From: Amoeboradix gromovi
Lineage: Eukaryota; Sanchytriomycota; Sanchytriomycetes; Sanchytriales; Sanchytriaceae
Length of the DNA stretch: 48,057 bases
Assembly (NCBI GenBank): GCA_018985225.1
Contig: JADGIF010000006.1
Coordinates: 1-48,057 of the forward strand
Reading direction: 5' to 3'
The number at the start of each line of letters is the position of its first letter. The first letter of the stretch is position 1. This document shows positions 8,869 to 19,059 of this stretch, in pieces. Made by a program: the position numbers and the translations under genes. The notes below the pieces were generated by a model, which worked only from the letters and a program-made list of their open reading frames with translations, did no database searches and had not been told where the DNA came from.

Positions 8869-8971
8869 CTGGAAAACTAGTTGATTTCTTAGGGTCGGTC
8901 CCAAATAGGAAGCACTATCCGATAAAATAATAATCTTGATTTATTAATATCCGTATCAACCAGTTTCCATA

Positions 8972-9613
8972 TCAACCAATATCCGTTTCTTTTTCCCCAG
9001 ATTTCATTATTTTAGTAAATTCATGGAGATCAGACAAAGTCATTTCTTGCAGATCAGTTTTTGAGAAGTCTGAAAAAAGTTGATCGCATATATGTCGGAA
9101 ATCTTCAAAAGAAGTGCTTTGTTGTTTGAACCAATAACACCAAGTGTATATTAATTTTTCTGGGTCGCCTATTCTTGTTATAGTACTTTGGAATTCTTCT
9201 GCGCTCCGATAGAAATCTTTTAAGTTTAAGTCATATTCCTCGATCCATTCTAAACCGTGATCCCGCAAGTCATCTGGGGTTAAAATACCAGCGGAGATCG
9301 CATTTGTATAGTGATGAGTAATGTCCTTTCCACTAAAGAAATTCTCTTCAATATCTTTTAACTTAAGATCAAAATGATTGAAAAATAAATGAGCTGCTTC
9401 GTTATATTTATCAGGAAATGTCACTCCTCGTGGGTCAATATTTCTAGAAAACGCTTCATTACAAGACGCTTTAACTATAAAATAATTTGTTTTCTTTACA
9501 CCTTGACACCATGACATGAAAGCTTTGTAATTAAATGGCAAATAAATTGAAAAATTATTGGCCAAATGTAACAAATTTTGAGAGGGTAGCATATGTTCAT
9601 ATTCATAGTTCAT
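8972..9613 (-). CDS. Hypothetical protein, 213 residues
   Basis: An intact ORF starting at ATG 9613 (MNYEYEHMLPSQNLL) that stays open to 9655 without an ATG, so a short first exon may exist. Rich in aromatic and acidic residues, mostly helical by eye, no membrane segment or signal peptide, no domain recognised. Sequence segments such as FNYKAFMSWCQGVKKTNYF and LRDHGLEWIEEYDLNLKDFY give no family. Directly after its stop the DNA repeats ACGGATATT and TGGTTGATA units. Confidence 0.55.
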   Translation of the reverse strand: MNYEYEHMLPSQNLLHLANNFSIYLPFNYKAFMSWCQGVKKTNYFIVKASCNEAFSRNIDPRGVTFPDKYNEAAHLFFNHFDLKLKDIEENFFSGKDITHHYTNAISAGILTPDDLRDHGLEWIEEYDLNLKDFYRSAEEFQSTITRIGDPEKLIYTWCYWFKQQSTSFEDFRHICDQLFSDFSKTDLQEMTLSDLHEFTKIMKSGEKETDIG

Positions 9614-9851
9614 GTAGTTGTAAAACAACTCACGGTACTTTGAATAACCTTTCAAGCTTTCTTCTATTTATTCAACCCCATAAGGATTAAAAAACCCGAT
9701 TACTAGATTGCAGCTAACTTTAACTTTTTGAAACAATTTGTCATTCTTGACAAGGTCATTGCACCATAAGTAAAACAGTCTGTTGTTTACGCTAGTGCCC
9801 TAAATTGGAGGAGAAGAAAATATAAGTGCGAGAACAAACAACATTAACAGG

Positions 9852-10061
9852 ATGTCTTTGTTTCACAGTCCTCTGCTCATTTTTTTGTTCGTGATGCTTT
9901 GTGCAAGGTACAAACCCCGAGTTTGTAGCATAGCTGAGGAACCATTGACGTTAATAATTGTACTGTTTAATTGTAACATTTATAATAGGACGCCTTCGAG
10001 GATAAAAGTTAACGTCAAAATGAGCACCTATCAATTACAGCTTCTTCATTTTGTTGAATAA
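9852..10061 (+). CDS. Doubtful small ORF with hydrophobic N-terminus
   Basis: 69 codons starting MSLFHSPLLIFLFVMLCAR, signal-peptide-like, then no recognisable content; its end runs into the left end of Fanzor relic A. A 21-nt in-frame stretch starting GTACAAACC and ending TTTGTAG could be an intron but lacks the TAAY branch motif. Probably not a conserved gene. Confidence 0.2.
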   Translation: MSLFHSPLLIFLFVMLCARYKPRVCSIAEEPLTLIIVLFNCNIYNRTPSRIKVNVKMSTYQLQLLHFVE

Positions 10062-10558
10062 ATTATTTATCGAGAACTAGCACGCATTTTATCTTAACGC
10101 GAATTTTCCAATAGGTTGAATGCTCGAAATTCTTCCTTTTCACAAACAGTACACGGAATGAATGGATTTATCCCGAATATTTTAGATTTAAAGAAATAAG
10201 TAGCAACATCATCTAATATACTTATCATCGTTCAATAAGAGCCAGGTGATAAGTAACTTGTGGAGCAAGGTCGCAAGAAAAACGCTTGAAGTTCAAGTGC
10301 AAGCTGAGAAAGACGATGGGCAAATATAATAAAGTATTAGTAGTCAGACATGTAAAAGGTGTGGTACTCTAAAGAAGAACAATTTAGAAACCACATCTGT
10401 ACAAATTGTCATTGGTATACATAAAGTATATGCATCCTAGTTCAATCCCGCCTCAGGGTAGTGAAAGCGTGAGCAATCACTGCAACGGATCATCTAGCAT
10501 TACAGGTTTCTCTGTAGAATTTCTAGATCTTCTCGGAAGACAGGACTTTTAACGAGGA
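10048..10558 (+). mobile_element. Fanzor family I relic, copy A
   Basis: Same order as copy D: left module TTGAATAAATTATTTATCG.., a degenerate ORF remnant (AAGAAAAACGCTTGAAGTTC, then SDM-KRCGTLKKNNLETTSVQ, a worn zinc ribbon) and the conserved 3' module TTCAATCCCGCCTCAGGGTA ... CAGGACTTTTAACGAGGAG. The RuvC-III motif is lost. Flanks after the right end differ from other copies. Confidence 0.7.
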
Positions 10559-10752
10559 GTAATTGCATCAGAGATGGCAATACTTGTTGACAAAGCCAGT
10601 AGAACCTTAAATTCCTGTATCTGTAGATCCCAATTGAATCCAACATGCTCTCATGCTTTTTTCTCAAGTCAAAGAAAGTTCAGAATATGTTCACATCAAA
10701 ACTTAGACAGTTGATAGGCCTTTACGCAAGTGAAAGGACTATTTGGCAACGT

Positions 10753-12798
10753 TTAAAATCTTTTTGGCACTCTGTAGTCTGGATGCTTCAGCACTGGAGA
10801 CTCGCATAAAGAGCTTTTCAGCTTGTCAAATGCTTCCTGACATGCGTCTGACCATTGGAACCTCGCATTCTTTGATATCAGCTTGGACAACGGACTGGCT
10901 ATATGTGCAAAGCGATACACAAAGTTGCGATAGTACGATGCCATTCCCAGGAATCTTCTGACTCCTCGCACTGTAGTTGGTGGTCGCATATCTCTGATTG
11001 CACTAACCTTTGCATTATCCACTTCGATACCCTTGTCACTGACAACATAGCCAAGATAGTTTATACGTTGCATGCCAATGCTGCACTTCTTTGCTCTCAG
11101 CTTGAGACTTGCACTTGTAAGCTTCTTGAATACGCTATCCATCACTTGGAGTAGCTCTTCCATATCTCTTGCATAGATGAGTATGTCATCCAGATATCAG
11201 CACATTTGACATACTGTGGACTAGTCTGTCCATCATTCGTTGGAATGTAGCAGGTGCAGTCTTCAGTCCAAAAGGCATTACTGTGAACTCGTACAGACCC
11301 AATGGTGTCACAAATGCCGTTTTCTCAACATCTGCACTGTGAATCGGTATCTGCCAGTATCCTGCTGCTAGGTCTAGCTTAGCAAAGTACTTGGCACCCT
11401 TCATCTTGGATAGACACTAGTCTATATTTGGCAGCGGATACTTGTCAGACTTGGTGTGCTGATTCAGCTTCCGATAATCCACACAGAATCTCCAGCTTTT
11501 ATCGATTTTGGGCACTAGTCTACTGGACTGGCATAGCCAGACTGACTGGGTCTGATAATCCCTAAGGACAGCATCTTGTCGATCTCTTCCTCGACCACAT
11601 GTCTCTGTGCCATGCTCAACCGATAGGGCTTGGAACTCACTACTGTTCCATCTGTTACTATCCTATGCGAGACAGCTGTAGTAGTAGACGCACCTCTTCC
11701 TTCATTCTCAAAGTAGCCAAACATGTAGCCATGCTTGTTGATGAACCTGTTGATGCTATCTTTGTCCTTGCTAGACAAGGACGGCTCAACATTAACCTCC
11801 TGTGCTGATCCATGCAAGATCTCGAAGCTCATTGAGGTCTTGGCTACAAGCGGGTCTAACTCAATGTCAGAAGAGTAATAAGTAGTAAATCTTTTAATAG
11901 ATTTGAAGCTTTCCAGCTTCTCGTTGAATGCATCACTCATACGCGCAGCACCGAGACTGACCAGAGCCTCTTTTTGGCTGCAGCTTAGTGAGATGGGCAT
12001 TCCAGCGATCCAGACTAGATCCTGCTCTCTGTCCAAGCGAATCTTCAGCTGATCTTGTCCGTCAATACCTAGCAAGCATTCTGGCACGAGGTCTTTGAAC
12101 ACTAGGAACTTGACCGGAACAGCTTCCATATGCTTGTGGAACTTCATGAGTATGCGCACCACCTCAGGTGCCTTGACCTTTTGCATATGCTTGACACCTG
12201 CTTGCTCAGCAAATTCCAGTGATATGCAATTCGTATCAGCACCGCTGTCAATGGTTACTGGAATACTTGTGAGTCCAACAACTGCCATAACCGTTGATGA
12301 CTTGTTAGTTCTTGTAAACTTAACTTCCTCTTCCAACAGCGTAATTGCACCTACTCGCGTAGATCTGCAATCTTTGGCATAATGACCTGGTTTGTTGCAT
12401 TTGAAGCAGACCAGTGCTTGGGTGCTACCTTGGTTGCTGCGATAGTTTGGTCTTCTGAAATTGGAAGTACTGGATTCATAGACTTTTCTCTCAGAGACCT
12501 GTCTTTCCGGGTTACTCGTACCCAAATGAGGTTTGAAACGCTTTCTTGATCCTTGTTCAGGATCAATCTTTCGTCGAAATGAATTGTGAAAGTCTTGAGT
12601 GACATCCTCATAGATCACAGCATCCTGATAGACCTTCTTGATGTCTGTGGATTCCTCAGATGCCAGCTTCTCTTTGATGCTATCACTATTCAATCCATGT
12701 GTAAAGATAGCCACAGCAAGGTCTGAACTGATTAGCTCAAACTCTTTACCATGTCTTTCACGTGCCATGCCATTTACGCGGCTCATCTTCTTAGACAA
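10753..12798 (-). pseudogene. Broken pol region of the Ty3/gypsy element
   Basis: Three separate open stretches (11515-12798 zinc knuckle, protease and RT start; 11186-11404 RT palm; 10753-11163 RT thumb and RNase H start) belong to one former polyprotein. The DNA between them still reads as RT in other frames (for example [20 protein letters not shown] near 11490 and a YxDD-like stretch near 11180), so damage is by small indels and point mutations. Confidence 0.85.
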
Positions 12799-12822
12799 GT
12801 AATGGTAGTATCCTGTTATCTT

Positions 12823-13374
12823 CTAATTCTTTCCTTGTCGGGCACTGCACAAGTCTTGGATAGACTTCATGTATGCACCCGGTTGGCGGAACTCTCTTAG
12901 AAGCAGGCTCTTCAGTTCCTCGTAGTTGGAGCTGTCTCCCTCTGTTAGCACCATAAATGCTCGACCTCGCACGCTGTTGCCAAGCACATAGGCCTTCTCA
13001 GCCGAGCTCAGGTTATGGGGCTTTAGTAGAAACTCTAACTGGTGGAGCCATTCATTAATGCCAATAGATTCGCTTCCAGTAAACTTGTTTCCAAAAGCAT
13101 TTAGGATCTGCATCAAGATCTTGTATCTTAACTGGTGCAGTGTATTCTGGTTGCTCTTGATGGGTGTCTGAGTGTCATCGAAACTAATACCCAAGGCATT
13201 GTCTCTTGCTAGCTCAGAGTTTAATGGATTATCTGATTGTTCTTGCTTTTGTGGCTCCTTGATTTCTTTCTCTGGAATTTCAGCGAGTGCTACTACCCTC
13301 GCTACCATGTTATGGTCCTCACTAGGGTCTGGAGAGGTTTGGTTCGAATGCGGTGAAGTTGCGTTAGAATTCAT
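12823..13374 (-). CDS. Gag-like protein of the Ty3/gypsy element
   Basis: 183 residues from ATG 13374 (MNSNATSPHSNQTSPDP). The retrotransposon gag core is visible in LRYKILMQILNAFGNKFTGS, INEWLHQLEFLL and LKSLLLREFRQPGAYM. A TATAAAAGAG lies about 25 bp before the ATG. It ends just before a frame break that separates it from the zinc knuckle. Confidence 0.75.
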   Translation of the reverse strand: MNSNATSPHSNQTSPDPSEDHNMVARVVALAEIPEKEIKEPQKQEQSDNPLNSELARDNALGISFDDTQTPIKSNQNTLHQLRYKILMQILNAFGNKFTGSESIGINEWLHQLEFLLKPHNLSSAEKAYVLGNSVRGRAFMVLTEGDSSNYEELKSLLLREFRQPGAYMKSIQDLCSARQGKN

Positions 13375-13575
13375 AAGTTCTTTATTGAGGGCATCGCTCT
13401 CTTTTATAGCCAACGATCTGCTATCATTGGTTGAGCGATATTAATGTGCTGTTAAATGATTGATCTACATATCTTGCACCAATCTTACTCAGTTATCTCT
13501 GACAAATAGTAAATCTCTCATTTACATGAGATCATGCTGTTTGTTCACCAATCAGCCAGAGCCATACTCACAACA

Positions 13576-14026
13576 GTTTGGATGTTCTGAATTCTGGAAT
13601 CATCAGCACAAGAGTTCTTCTTCCCAATGAGTAGATCAACTTCTTGTTTGGAATAGAGCAGTTTCCTCTTCTGTTATGCGTGTAGCTACCATCTCCATAA
13701 TAACGCACTTTCTTTCTTTCTCTGTCATCATACTTCATGCTGGTTTGATAGGTGTAATTGCACTTGGATCGTGCCTCTCGTTTTGAGGGTGGTCTGCTCT
13801 CTTCATCAGCGGAATTGCGCTCTCTTTTCATGTTTTGTAAGTGGCAATCCTCTTCTTTCAACTCTGATTGAATTGTATTTGAAATCATAAAATCAGTAGT
13901 TACCGTACAAATCTAAAATAAAGACTGGATGAAAGGGCAAAAAAATAGCTGTACAGAATATTTATTTTTGAAATTTCGATACAAATTGTCTAGTCTAGTT
14001 TTTACAGAGCATGTCCCAGATGTTAC
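13576..14026 (-). mobile_element. Fanzor family II element, copy 3 (interrupted by Ty3)
   Basis: Starts on the minus strand at 14026 with GGGACATGCTCTGTAAAAAC, carries the AATAAATATTCTGTACAGC leader seen in copies 1 and 2, then an ORF from 13888. That ORF (to 13568) contains YYGDGSYTHNRRG, NKKLIYSLGRRTLVLMIPEF and EFRTSK, the RuvC-II region and following conserved EFRTSK block of Fanzor1-type proteins. Only about 60 codons precede this region, so the N-terminal part is deleted. The ORF ends where the Ty3-like LTR begins. Confidence 0.65.
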
Positions 14027-14457
14027 TTCTAATCTACATGTCTTTCTGTGTTTCGTTACAGACTGAAGAGGCTCTATCCTCTAGTTTTGCCATACTTTTA
14101 TAATTCTAATGCGCGATTAATAAGCCAAGAGTGGCTGAAAGTTTTAAAGTACATACATTCCAAAGTATTATAGGGTTTAAGAATGTGTCTTATGCCCCTA
14201 GATTGAAGGCAGCTTTATCCAATCGTTTACAATGGCATTAGTTCTAGAATAAACTTCTGCTCTGTAGAGTTAATGCTTCCAGCAGTTCATCCCGGTTGGT
14301 CAAAAATTAGGCTAGTGACTACAGACCCGAAACATATACATCACTATTGATCTCACCTTGGGCTTGCAATCACTTTATTACAGGTATAGCTCATCAGCTG
14401 GTCTTGTAAACTTCTCTGTTTAATTTCTACTTCTAGAGAACGCCATGAATTTTAAAG
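14027..14457. other. Intergenic, no recognisable gene
   Basis: About 430 bp between a family II element and COQ2. No coding frame, tRNA or clear repeat seen; several stops in all frames. Confidence 0.4.
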
Positions 14458-15363
14458 ATGGCATTCAATATGGCAAGACTTTTTCAAAACCTTCGGAGAT
14501 TCTTAAACAATACAATGCTGTCTCAATTAGCAAAGTTGAGTCGGTGGGACAAGCCTGTTGGAACTCTGTTACTGTTTGTTCCATGTCAATGGGGATTGTA
14601 TTGCACAGATGCTAATTTGTTAAAGTACACCGCATTATTTGCAATTGGCTCTGTAGCGATGAGAGGTGTCGGGTGCACAATAAATGATATATGGGACTGT
14701 AAATATGATAGGCTGGTTGAGAGAACCAAAGAAAGGCCTATTGCAAATAATAAAATAACAATTAAAAATGCAATTTTGTGGAGCGGGGCTCAGAGTTTAG
14801 TAGGATTGGGAGTTTTGCTACAATTGCCATTTCAAACCCAGATTATAGCACTAAGCAGTGTTCCTCTAGTACTGGCATACCCGCTGTTTAAACGTGTAAC
14901 CTTCTTCCCGCAAGCAATTCTGGGCTGCGCCTTTAATTATGGTGCATTAGTCGGATGCAGCCTAAGTCTACCGATAGACCTAAGTTGCGCTTTACTATTT
15001 GCTAACGGTTGGTGTTGGACCATGATTTATGACACTCTGTATGCGCACCAAGATAAGGTAGACGATTTAAAGATCGGCATAAAGTCAACCGCGTTGAAGT
15101 TTGGGAATGATAAATCATCATTATATTTACTAACCACTGCTCAGTTTTCTTGCTTATGTGGACTGCACTTGCTTCAAGGCACATATTTGATAAGTTATTC
15201 AATTGCCGCTATTCTTTACCAGACTAGCATAATTCATTCTGTCAAACTTGATGTTCCCAAGTCCTGCAAGTCGGCATTTGACAAGTCTGTATTCACAGGA
15301 ATTCTAATTGCTTTAGGGCTACTGCATGATCGCATAAGTAACTCCAAAGATAAAGAACTCTAA
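14458..15363 (+). CDS. COQ2: 4-hydroxybenzoate polyprenyltransferase, mitochondrial
   Basis: A 301-residue UbiA-family enzyme that attaches the polyprenyl tail to 4-hydroxybenzoate in ubiquinone synthesis at the inner mitochondrial membrane. Seen: an arginine-rich N-terminus (ARLFQNLRRFLNN) fit for import, RWDKPVGTLLLFVPCQWGL, the first prenyl-diphosphate motif NDIWDCKYD (residues 76-84), the second aspartate motif in YDTLYAHQDKVDD (about 191-203), and about eight hydrophobic helices. Length is close to the family average once the presequence is counted. No intron is needed. The stop merges with an AATAAA (CTCTAAATAAAC). Confidence 0.93.
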   Translation: MAFNMARLFQNLRRFLNNTMLSQLAKLSRWDKPVGTLLLFVPCQWGLYCTDANLLKYTALFAIGSVAMRGVGCTINDIWDCKYDRLVERTKERPIANNKITIKNAILWSGAQSLVGLGVLLQLPFQTQIIALSSVPLVLAYPLFKRVTFFPQAILGCAFNYGALVGCSLSLPIDLSCALLFANGWCWTMIYDTLYAHQDKVDDLKIGIKSTALKFGNDKSSLYLLTTAQFSCLCGLHLLQGTYLISYSIAAILYQTSIIHSVKLDVPKSCKSAFDKSVFTGILIALGLLHDRISNSKDKEL

Positions 15364-15823
15364 ATAAACAATTTGATGAATTATTTGACTCCTCTATGCA
15401 GTCCTGATTTCATAGAGAAACTGAAAGGCAGTTTATTGCATTAATTGCTCACGCCTCCATTAGCCTGTGGTAGTATAAAAACAAATGCACACTTTCAAAT
15501 TTATATTTTTCACTGCCTTAAGGTCTTTATCTACTTCCTAATAAGCTTTCAACGTTTTGAATAACTTGGTTGTGAAAGAAGTCTTCAGATATAGTATCTA
15601 ATTATCGGCCAATATCCTATTTTTCCTCATCACACGTAACCCTTGTAGTTAAGATAACCTCTGTTGAGTAAAACGTGGAAATACCAAACAACTGTTAGAT
15701 AATCGATTTTCTAGCATTGAGAACCATTTTGCAGACTGTTTTACTAGTGATTATGTTTACTAGTTAATTGCGTTAATTTGACATTTTTGGCTGTGGTCAT
15801 TTGTAATAGATGACAGAGTACCG
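15364..15823. other. Intergenic, no recognisable gene
   Basis: About 460 bp after COQ2 and before Fanzor relic B. AT-rich, no open frame of note and no structured RNA recognised. Confidence 0.4.
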
Positions 15824-16505
15824 ACTCCTCATTAAAAGTCCTGATTTCCGAGAAAATCGAGAATCTCCACGGAGAAACTAATGCTATATCTCCGTTACAG
15901 TGATTGCTGACGCTTTCACTGCCCTTAGGCGGGATTGAATAAGGATGTAGATACTTGATGTATATGTTCCTTGTTGCCATATGATCTCTATCTATCTTCA
16001 AATGACACTTTGTACAGGTTCAGGTTTCTAAACTGGTTTTCTTCAGGGTACCATACCTCGTACATGGCATCGAATATGTTCCTTGGTGCCATGTGGTCCA
16101 TGTCCACTTCCAAACGACACTATGTACATGAATAGCTCTCCAAATTGGGTTTCTTTAGATTTCCACATATTGTACATCTTTGAATAGTAAATGATTCATT
16201 ACATTCGATTATCGTCTTTCCTCTTTGTTTACATTTAAACTTCAAGCGTTACTTGAATAAATTGTACAGATATCGCTGTCTAGGTGTCGAAAGACATCTA
16301 ATTCTTCCACATTTGGACCAGTTCCTCAGTGTTGAAGAATGTATGCTGTACCTACTAGTTATTTCTTTAGAATTGATTTACAATTTGTGAAAAGGAAGAA
16401 TATCAAGTATTCAAGCTAGTAGAAAAATCTGGAAAAGTCATGAAATTATACAAAAATGCATACAAATTCGCGATAAATGATATATTCAAGAAAACAATCG
16501 AGCTG
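15824..16505 (-). mobile_element. Fanzor family I relic, copy B, with two zinc-ribbon/RuvC-III cassettes
   Basis: Minus-strand order: left module (CAGCTCGATTGTTTTCTTGA at 16505), KFKCKQRGKTIIECNESF, first cassette CTICG...SCT-stop-CRLEVDMDHMAPRNI, then a second cassette CTRYG...TCTKCHLKIDRDHMATRNI, then the 3' module with TTCAATCCCGCCTAAGGGC.. and the right end near 15824. Catalytic-type aspartates of RuvC-III are present in both. Each cassette carries one in-frame stop. The first half of a normal gene is absent. Confidence 0.8.
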
Positions 16506-16582
16506 TTATTAGTTGCAAAATCCTGTAAAAAAAGCCTATTTGAGCAATAAAATTCATTTATAGCTATAAATAATTTATTTAT

Positions 16583-16981
16583 TTAAAGCCGATAGCTACT
16601 TATCAGCTTGTATACTTGCTGCACTTCGCTCACGCGAATTCTAATGGACTCCAAAGTTGTCAAAACTTGAAGCTCCATGTTAATTAGTTCCACACATGGA
16701 ATGACTAGCACAGCAGATATATATTTATTAGGGATGGTGTTGTAATTCAACTTATTGACCAGCAGGTAGCAAGCTAAAAACACATCTGACAATTTTCCAT
16801 CCAAGGAATTGCCAAGTCTTTTCAGATATATGATAGTTTGGCAGAATTGAATTGGGTTGATTCTAAGAACTTGGACTGCGTATGATATTCGTTCAACATC
16901 TATTGGGGTGAACTGTAAATATTGAGAAACTATGGGCAATGCTCTCAGCTGCACAAACATGGCATTCATGATCTCTTGCAT
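16583..16981 (-). CDS. Cyclin-like protein (Pho80/PCL type)
   Basis: 132 residues from ATG 16981 (MQEIMNAMFVQLRALP). A cyclin box of the Pho80 type is suggested by the helix pattern TPIDVERISYAVQVLRINP, IYLKRLGNSLDGKLSDVFLACYLL, and PCVELINMELQVLTTLESIRIRVS, where the family has LNxLExxFLxxLxxxLxV. Such cyclins pair with Pho85-like kinases in phosphate and cell-cycle control. Divergent and short, so the family call is moderate. An earlier TTG frame extends it by 7 codons, which I did not use. Confidence 0.55.
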   Translation of the reverse strand: MQEIMNAMFVQLRALPIVSQYLQFTPIDVERISYAVQVLRINPIQFCQTIIYLKRLGNSLDGKLSDVFLACYLLVNKLNYNTIPNKYISAVLVIPCVELINMELQVLTTLESIRIRVSEVQQVYKLISSYRL

Positions 16982-17932
16982 TACAGTTCTCTGCTGTTCC
17001 AAGTTCCCTGTTTTCTTGTCATTTGTATCTAATTACAAATGATCTGATGTAATTGCCAAAACTCATCTAAACAGAAAATGGCGCCATATCTCTAAAATTC
17101 TAGAGGGGTTAAAAATATTGAGACATTAAATTGAGAAAGTAACTAGCTTAAGTTAGCAAGAGAAGTGCCTCACTAGGAAACGGCTTTCTGATACATTACA
17201 CTCCACAATCTCAAGTGTAATTCAGTGTCCGGGAAATCCAGTTGGCTCTAAAAGACTAATGATTTTAGTGAAATTTGCTTATAATAAGGTCGCTGGCGTC
17301 AAACTAGAAAAGAATACGCCTAAGTTATCACATTTATTTTTCTCCTCCCTAATGTTTAAATGCAAAGATCTGAGAAAAAAATAGAGTTCACATTACTTAA
17401 ATATACACAACTCGGGCAGATACCATTTAAACTTATCTCTGCCTGGTTTGATATCTTTTTAGTTCGTGACTGCAGCTACAGCATTCGAATCTTCTCGATT
17501 GTACGCTTTTTGTCAACTGAGAGTTGCATTTAAACACTAAATGGTGGAGTATGCTGGACTGCAGCTACTCAAATTAACTCAATATGTTTTTACTTCGCAT
17601 GAGGCTAATAGATTTTATGCCCAAAACTCAAAGTTGACCAATGTCAGAGATTCGTTCCATTACGATTGTACATAAAAACAGCTCAAAAATCACACGATTA
17701 GTTGAAGAGCTGTTTATTTTTGAAATACATGACTAGAGTCTAGTCGAGAGATATGTCCGTTGGTACCAGTATTTTATCTGAGAGCGAAATAAAAGTAAGA
17801 TTGTTGTGATACAAGTTACCTGAGCAGAACAAGCCAGTTAAAACAAATTGACATATTGGCGAGGCTATTGCGTAACCATTGCCGTGTAATCGCCAGATTT
17901 AGAGTATTTAAGGTATCTGGTTACTGCACATC
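16982..17932. other. Gene-free stretch with an inverted repeat and a worn family II fragment
   Basis: About 950 bp without a convincing ORF. At about 17681-17716 AAACAGCTC and GAGCTGTTT can pair across a loop of about 22 nt. Bases about 17705-17752 (GAGCTG..TTATTTTTGAAATAC..GAGTCTAGTC) resemble the leader and end region of family II copy 3 and may be a short decayed piece of it. The last part is the promoter region of the peroxygenase. Confidence 0.35.
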
Positions 17933-18892
17933 ATGTTAATACAATTAGCTCTTATTCACAGTGTCACTTGTACTTTTGGTCATGCGAGAGCTGAATCAAG
18001 CTGCAAATCCAGAAGTTCTAAATGGGGATTTTTTCGTAACTCAATTCATAAACCTGTGTTCCAAAAACAGGTTCACCAGAGAGGCCCTAGTGCAGAAGTC
18101 GACCCGTTGAATGGGTCATCAAAAAAGGAAGTTTATAAAATACTAAACAATTATTTTTCTGGATCTCGCATCAGTTCAGACGCCAGCGATAAGGAGGCCA
18201 ATGATATCTACGGATACTCCAAAGGCATAAATTTCTCAGAATTAGAATGTTTTACGCCTAAAGATAGTAAAGATAGAAGTCCATGTCCTTTTATTAACAG
18301 TTTGGCTAATTGCCATTTAATCAATTTCAGTGGTAAGGACATTCCCTTACAGCAGCTTAAAGAAGCTGCTATGCATATTGGCAATGTATTCATGGGCGGT
18401 ATTGATAAGGTTGTTGACACGTTTAAGCCCGTTGCTAAAGATAAGGATGGAAAACTTGTTATTGACTTGAATCAGCTTAATGTTCATCGTGATGCTGATC
18501 ATCTACATGCAGTTGAGCATGATTATTCGCTTACCAGGTTAAATTATTTCGAGGGAGACAACCACACACCAAATAACAATTTGATAGAGCAGCTAATGCA
18601 ATTTGCTACCGACGGCTACTTGACACTAAACCAACTAATAAAAGCAAGAACATTGAGGATGCGGCAAACTCGGGCTGATAGTAGACATAAAGCTTTCAAC
18701 GATTGGCTTCCCTCAAGTGTGGAACTTGTATTCTTAGCAACTACATTGGGCAGAGACGATAGAATAAGTGTCCAGGATGCTTATTCATTTTTAAAGTTAG
18801 AGCGATTTCCAAAGAACTGGAGCCCTCGCCCAAAAGTTTTGGGGCAGTTCGAATTTATCAGAAAGTTGGCATATATTTACGTTAAGGAATGA
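17933..18892 (+). CDS. Secreted heme-thiolate peroxygenase/chloroperoxidase family
   Basis: 319 residues. The N-terminus MLIQLALIHSVTCTFGHARA reads as a signal peptide. The heme-thiolate signature PCP (residues 117-119, Cys118 as proximal ligand) and the distal acid motif EHD (195-197, in HAVEHDYSLTR) have the spacing of unspecific peroxygenases and chloroperoxidases, which use peroxide to oxidise or halogenate organic compounds outside the cell. The family conserved NxxNVHxxxxH-like and DxxLxLxQLixARxxR segments are visible (TDGYLTLNQLIKARTLRMRQ). A longer linker of about 95 residues precedes PCP. Stop overlaps an ATGAATAAAT 3' signal. Confidence 0.85.
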   Translation: MLIQLALIHSVTCTFGHARAESSCKSRSSKWGFFRNSIHKPVFQKQVHQRGPSAEVDPLNGSSKKEVYKILNNYFSGSRISSDASDKEANDIYGYSKGINFSELECFTPKDSKDRSPCPFINSLANCHLINFSGKDIPLQQLKEAAMHIGNVFMGGIDKVVDTFKPVAKDKDGKLVIDLNQLNVHRDADHLHAVEHDYSLTRLNYFEGDNHTPNNNLIEQLMQFATDGYLTLNQLIKARTLRMRQTRADSRHKAFNDWLPSSVELVFLATTLGRDDRISVQDAYSFLKLERFPKNWSPRPKVLGQFEFIRKLAYIYVKE

Positions 18893-19059
18893 ATAAATCA
18901 GATCTTGTTACGAGCGCACTTGGCTTAACCGATTTAGCACTTTGAATTTTTGGATTCGCTGTAAAAGTCATATAACGTTAAATATGAGAGTATAACATAT
19001 TTACTCGGACATTTAGGTAATTTTTCGAATGAAACGCATTAGTCCTCAGTTTTGCTGAT

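Larger units (their letters stand above)
10745..13575 (-). mobile_element. Truncated, decayed Ty3/gypsy LTR retrotransposon
   Basis: Reading on the minus strand from 13575: a candidate 5' LTR starting TGTTGTGAG, then gag, a CCHC zinc knuckle (CFKCNKPGHYAKDC), an aspartic protease (VTIDSGADTNCIS), and reverse transcriptase with motifs PVD, KLDLAAGYWQIPI, FGLKTAPATFQRMM. The YxDD box region and RNase H start (FLGMASYYRNFV, SPLSKLISKN) follow in other frames. Frameshifts and stops break pol at about 12800, 11510, 11400 and 11170. RNase H end, integrase and the 3' LTR are missing, so it cannot move. It starts inside a Fanzor family II copy (see 13576-14026). Confidence 0.9.

Noticed and set aside
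10440-10560. Repeats near TTCAATCCCGCC considered as a CRISPR-like or tandem array
   Set aside because: Copies are dispersed over 42 kb, on both strands, and are tied to relic ends, so they are transposon modules.
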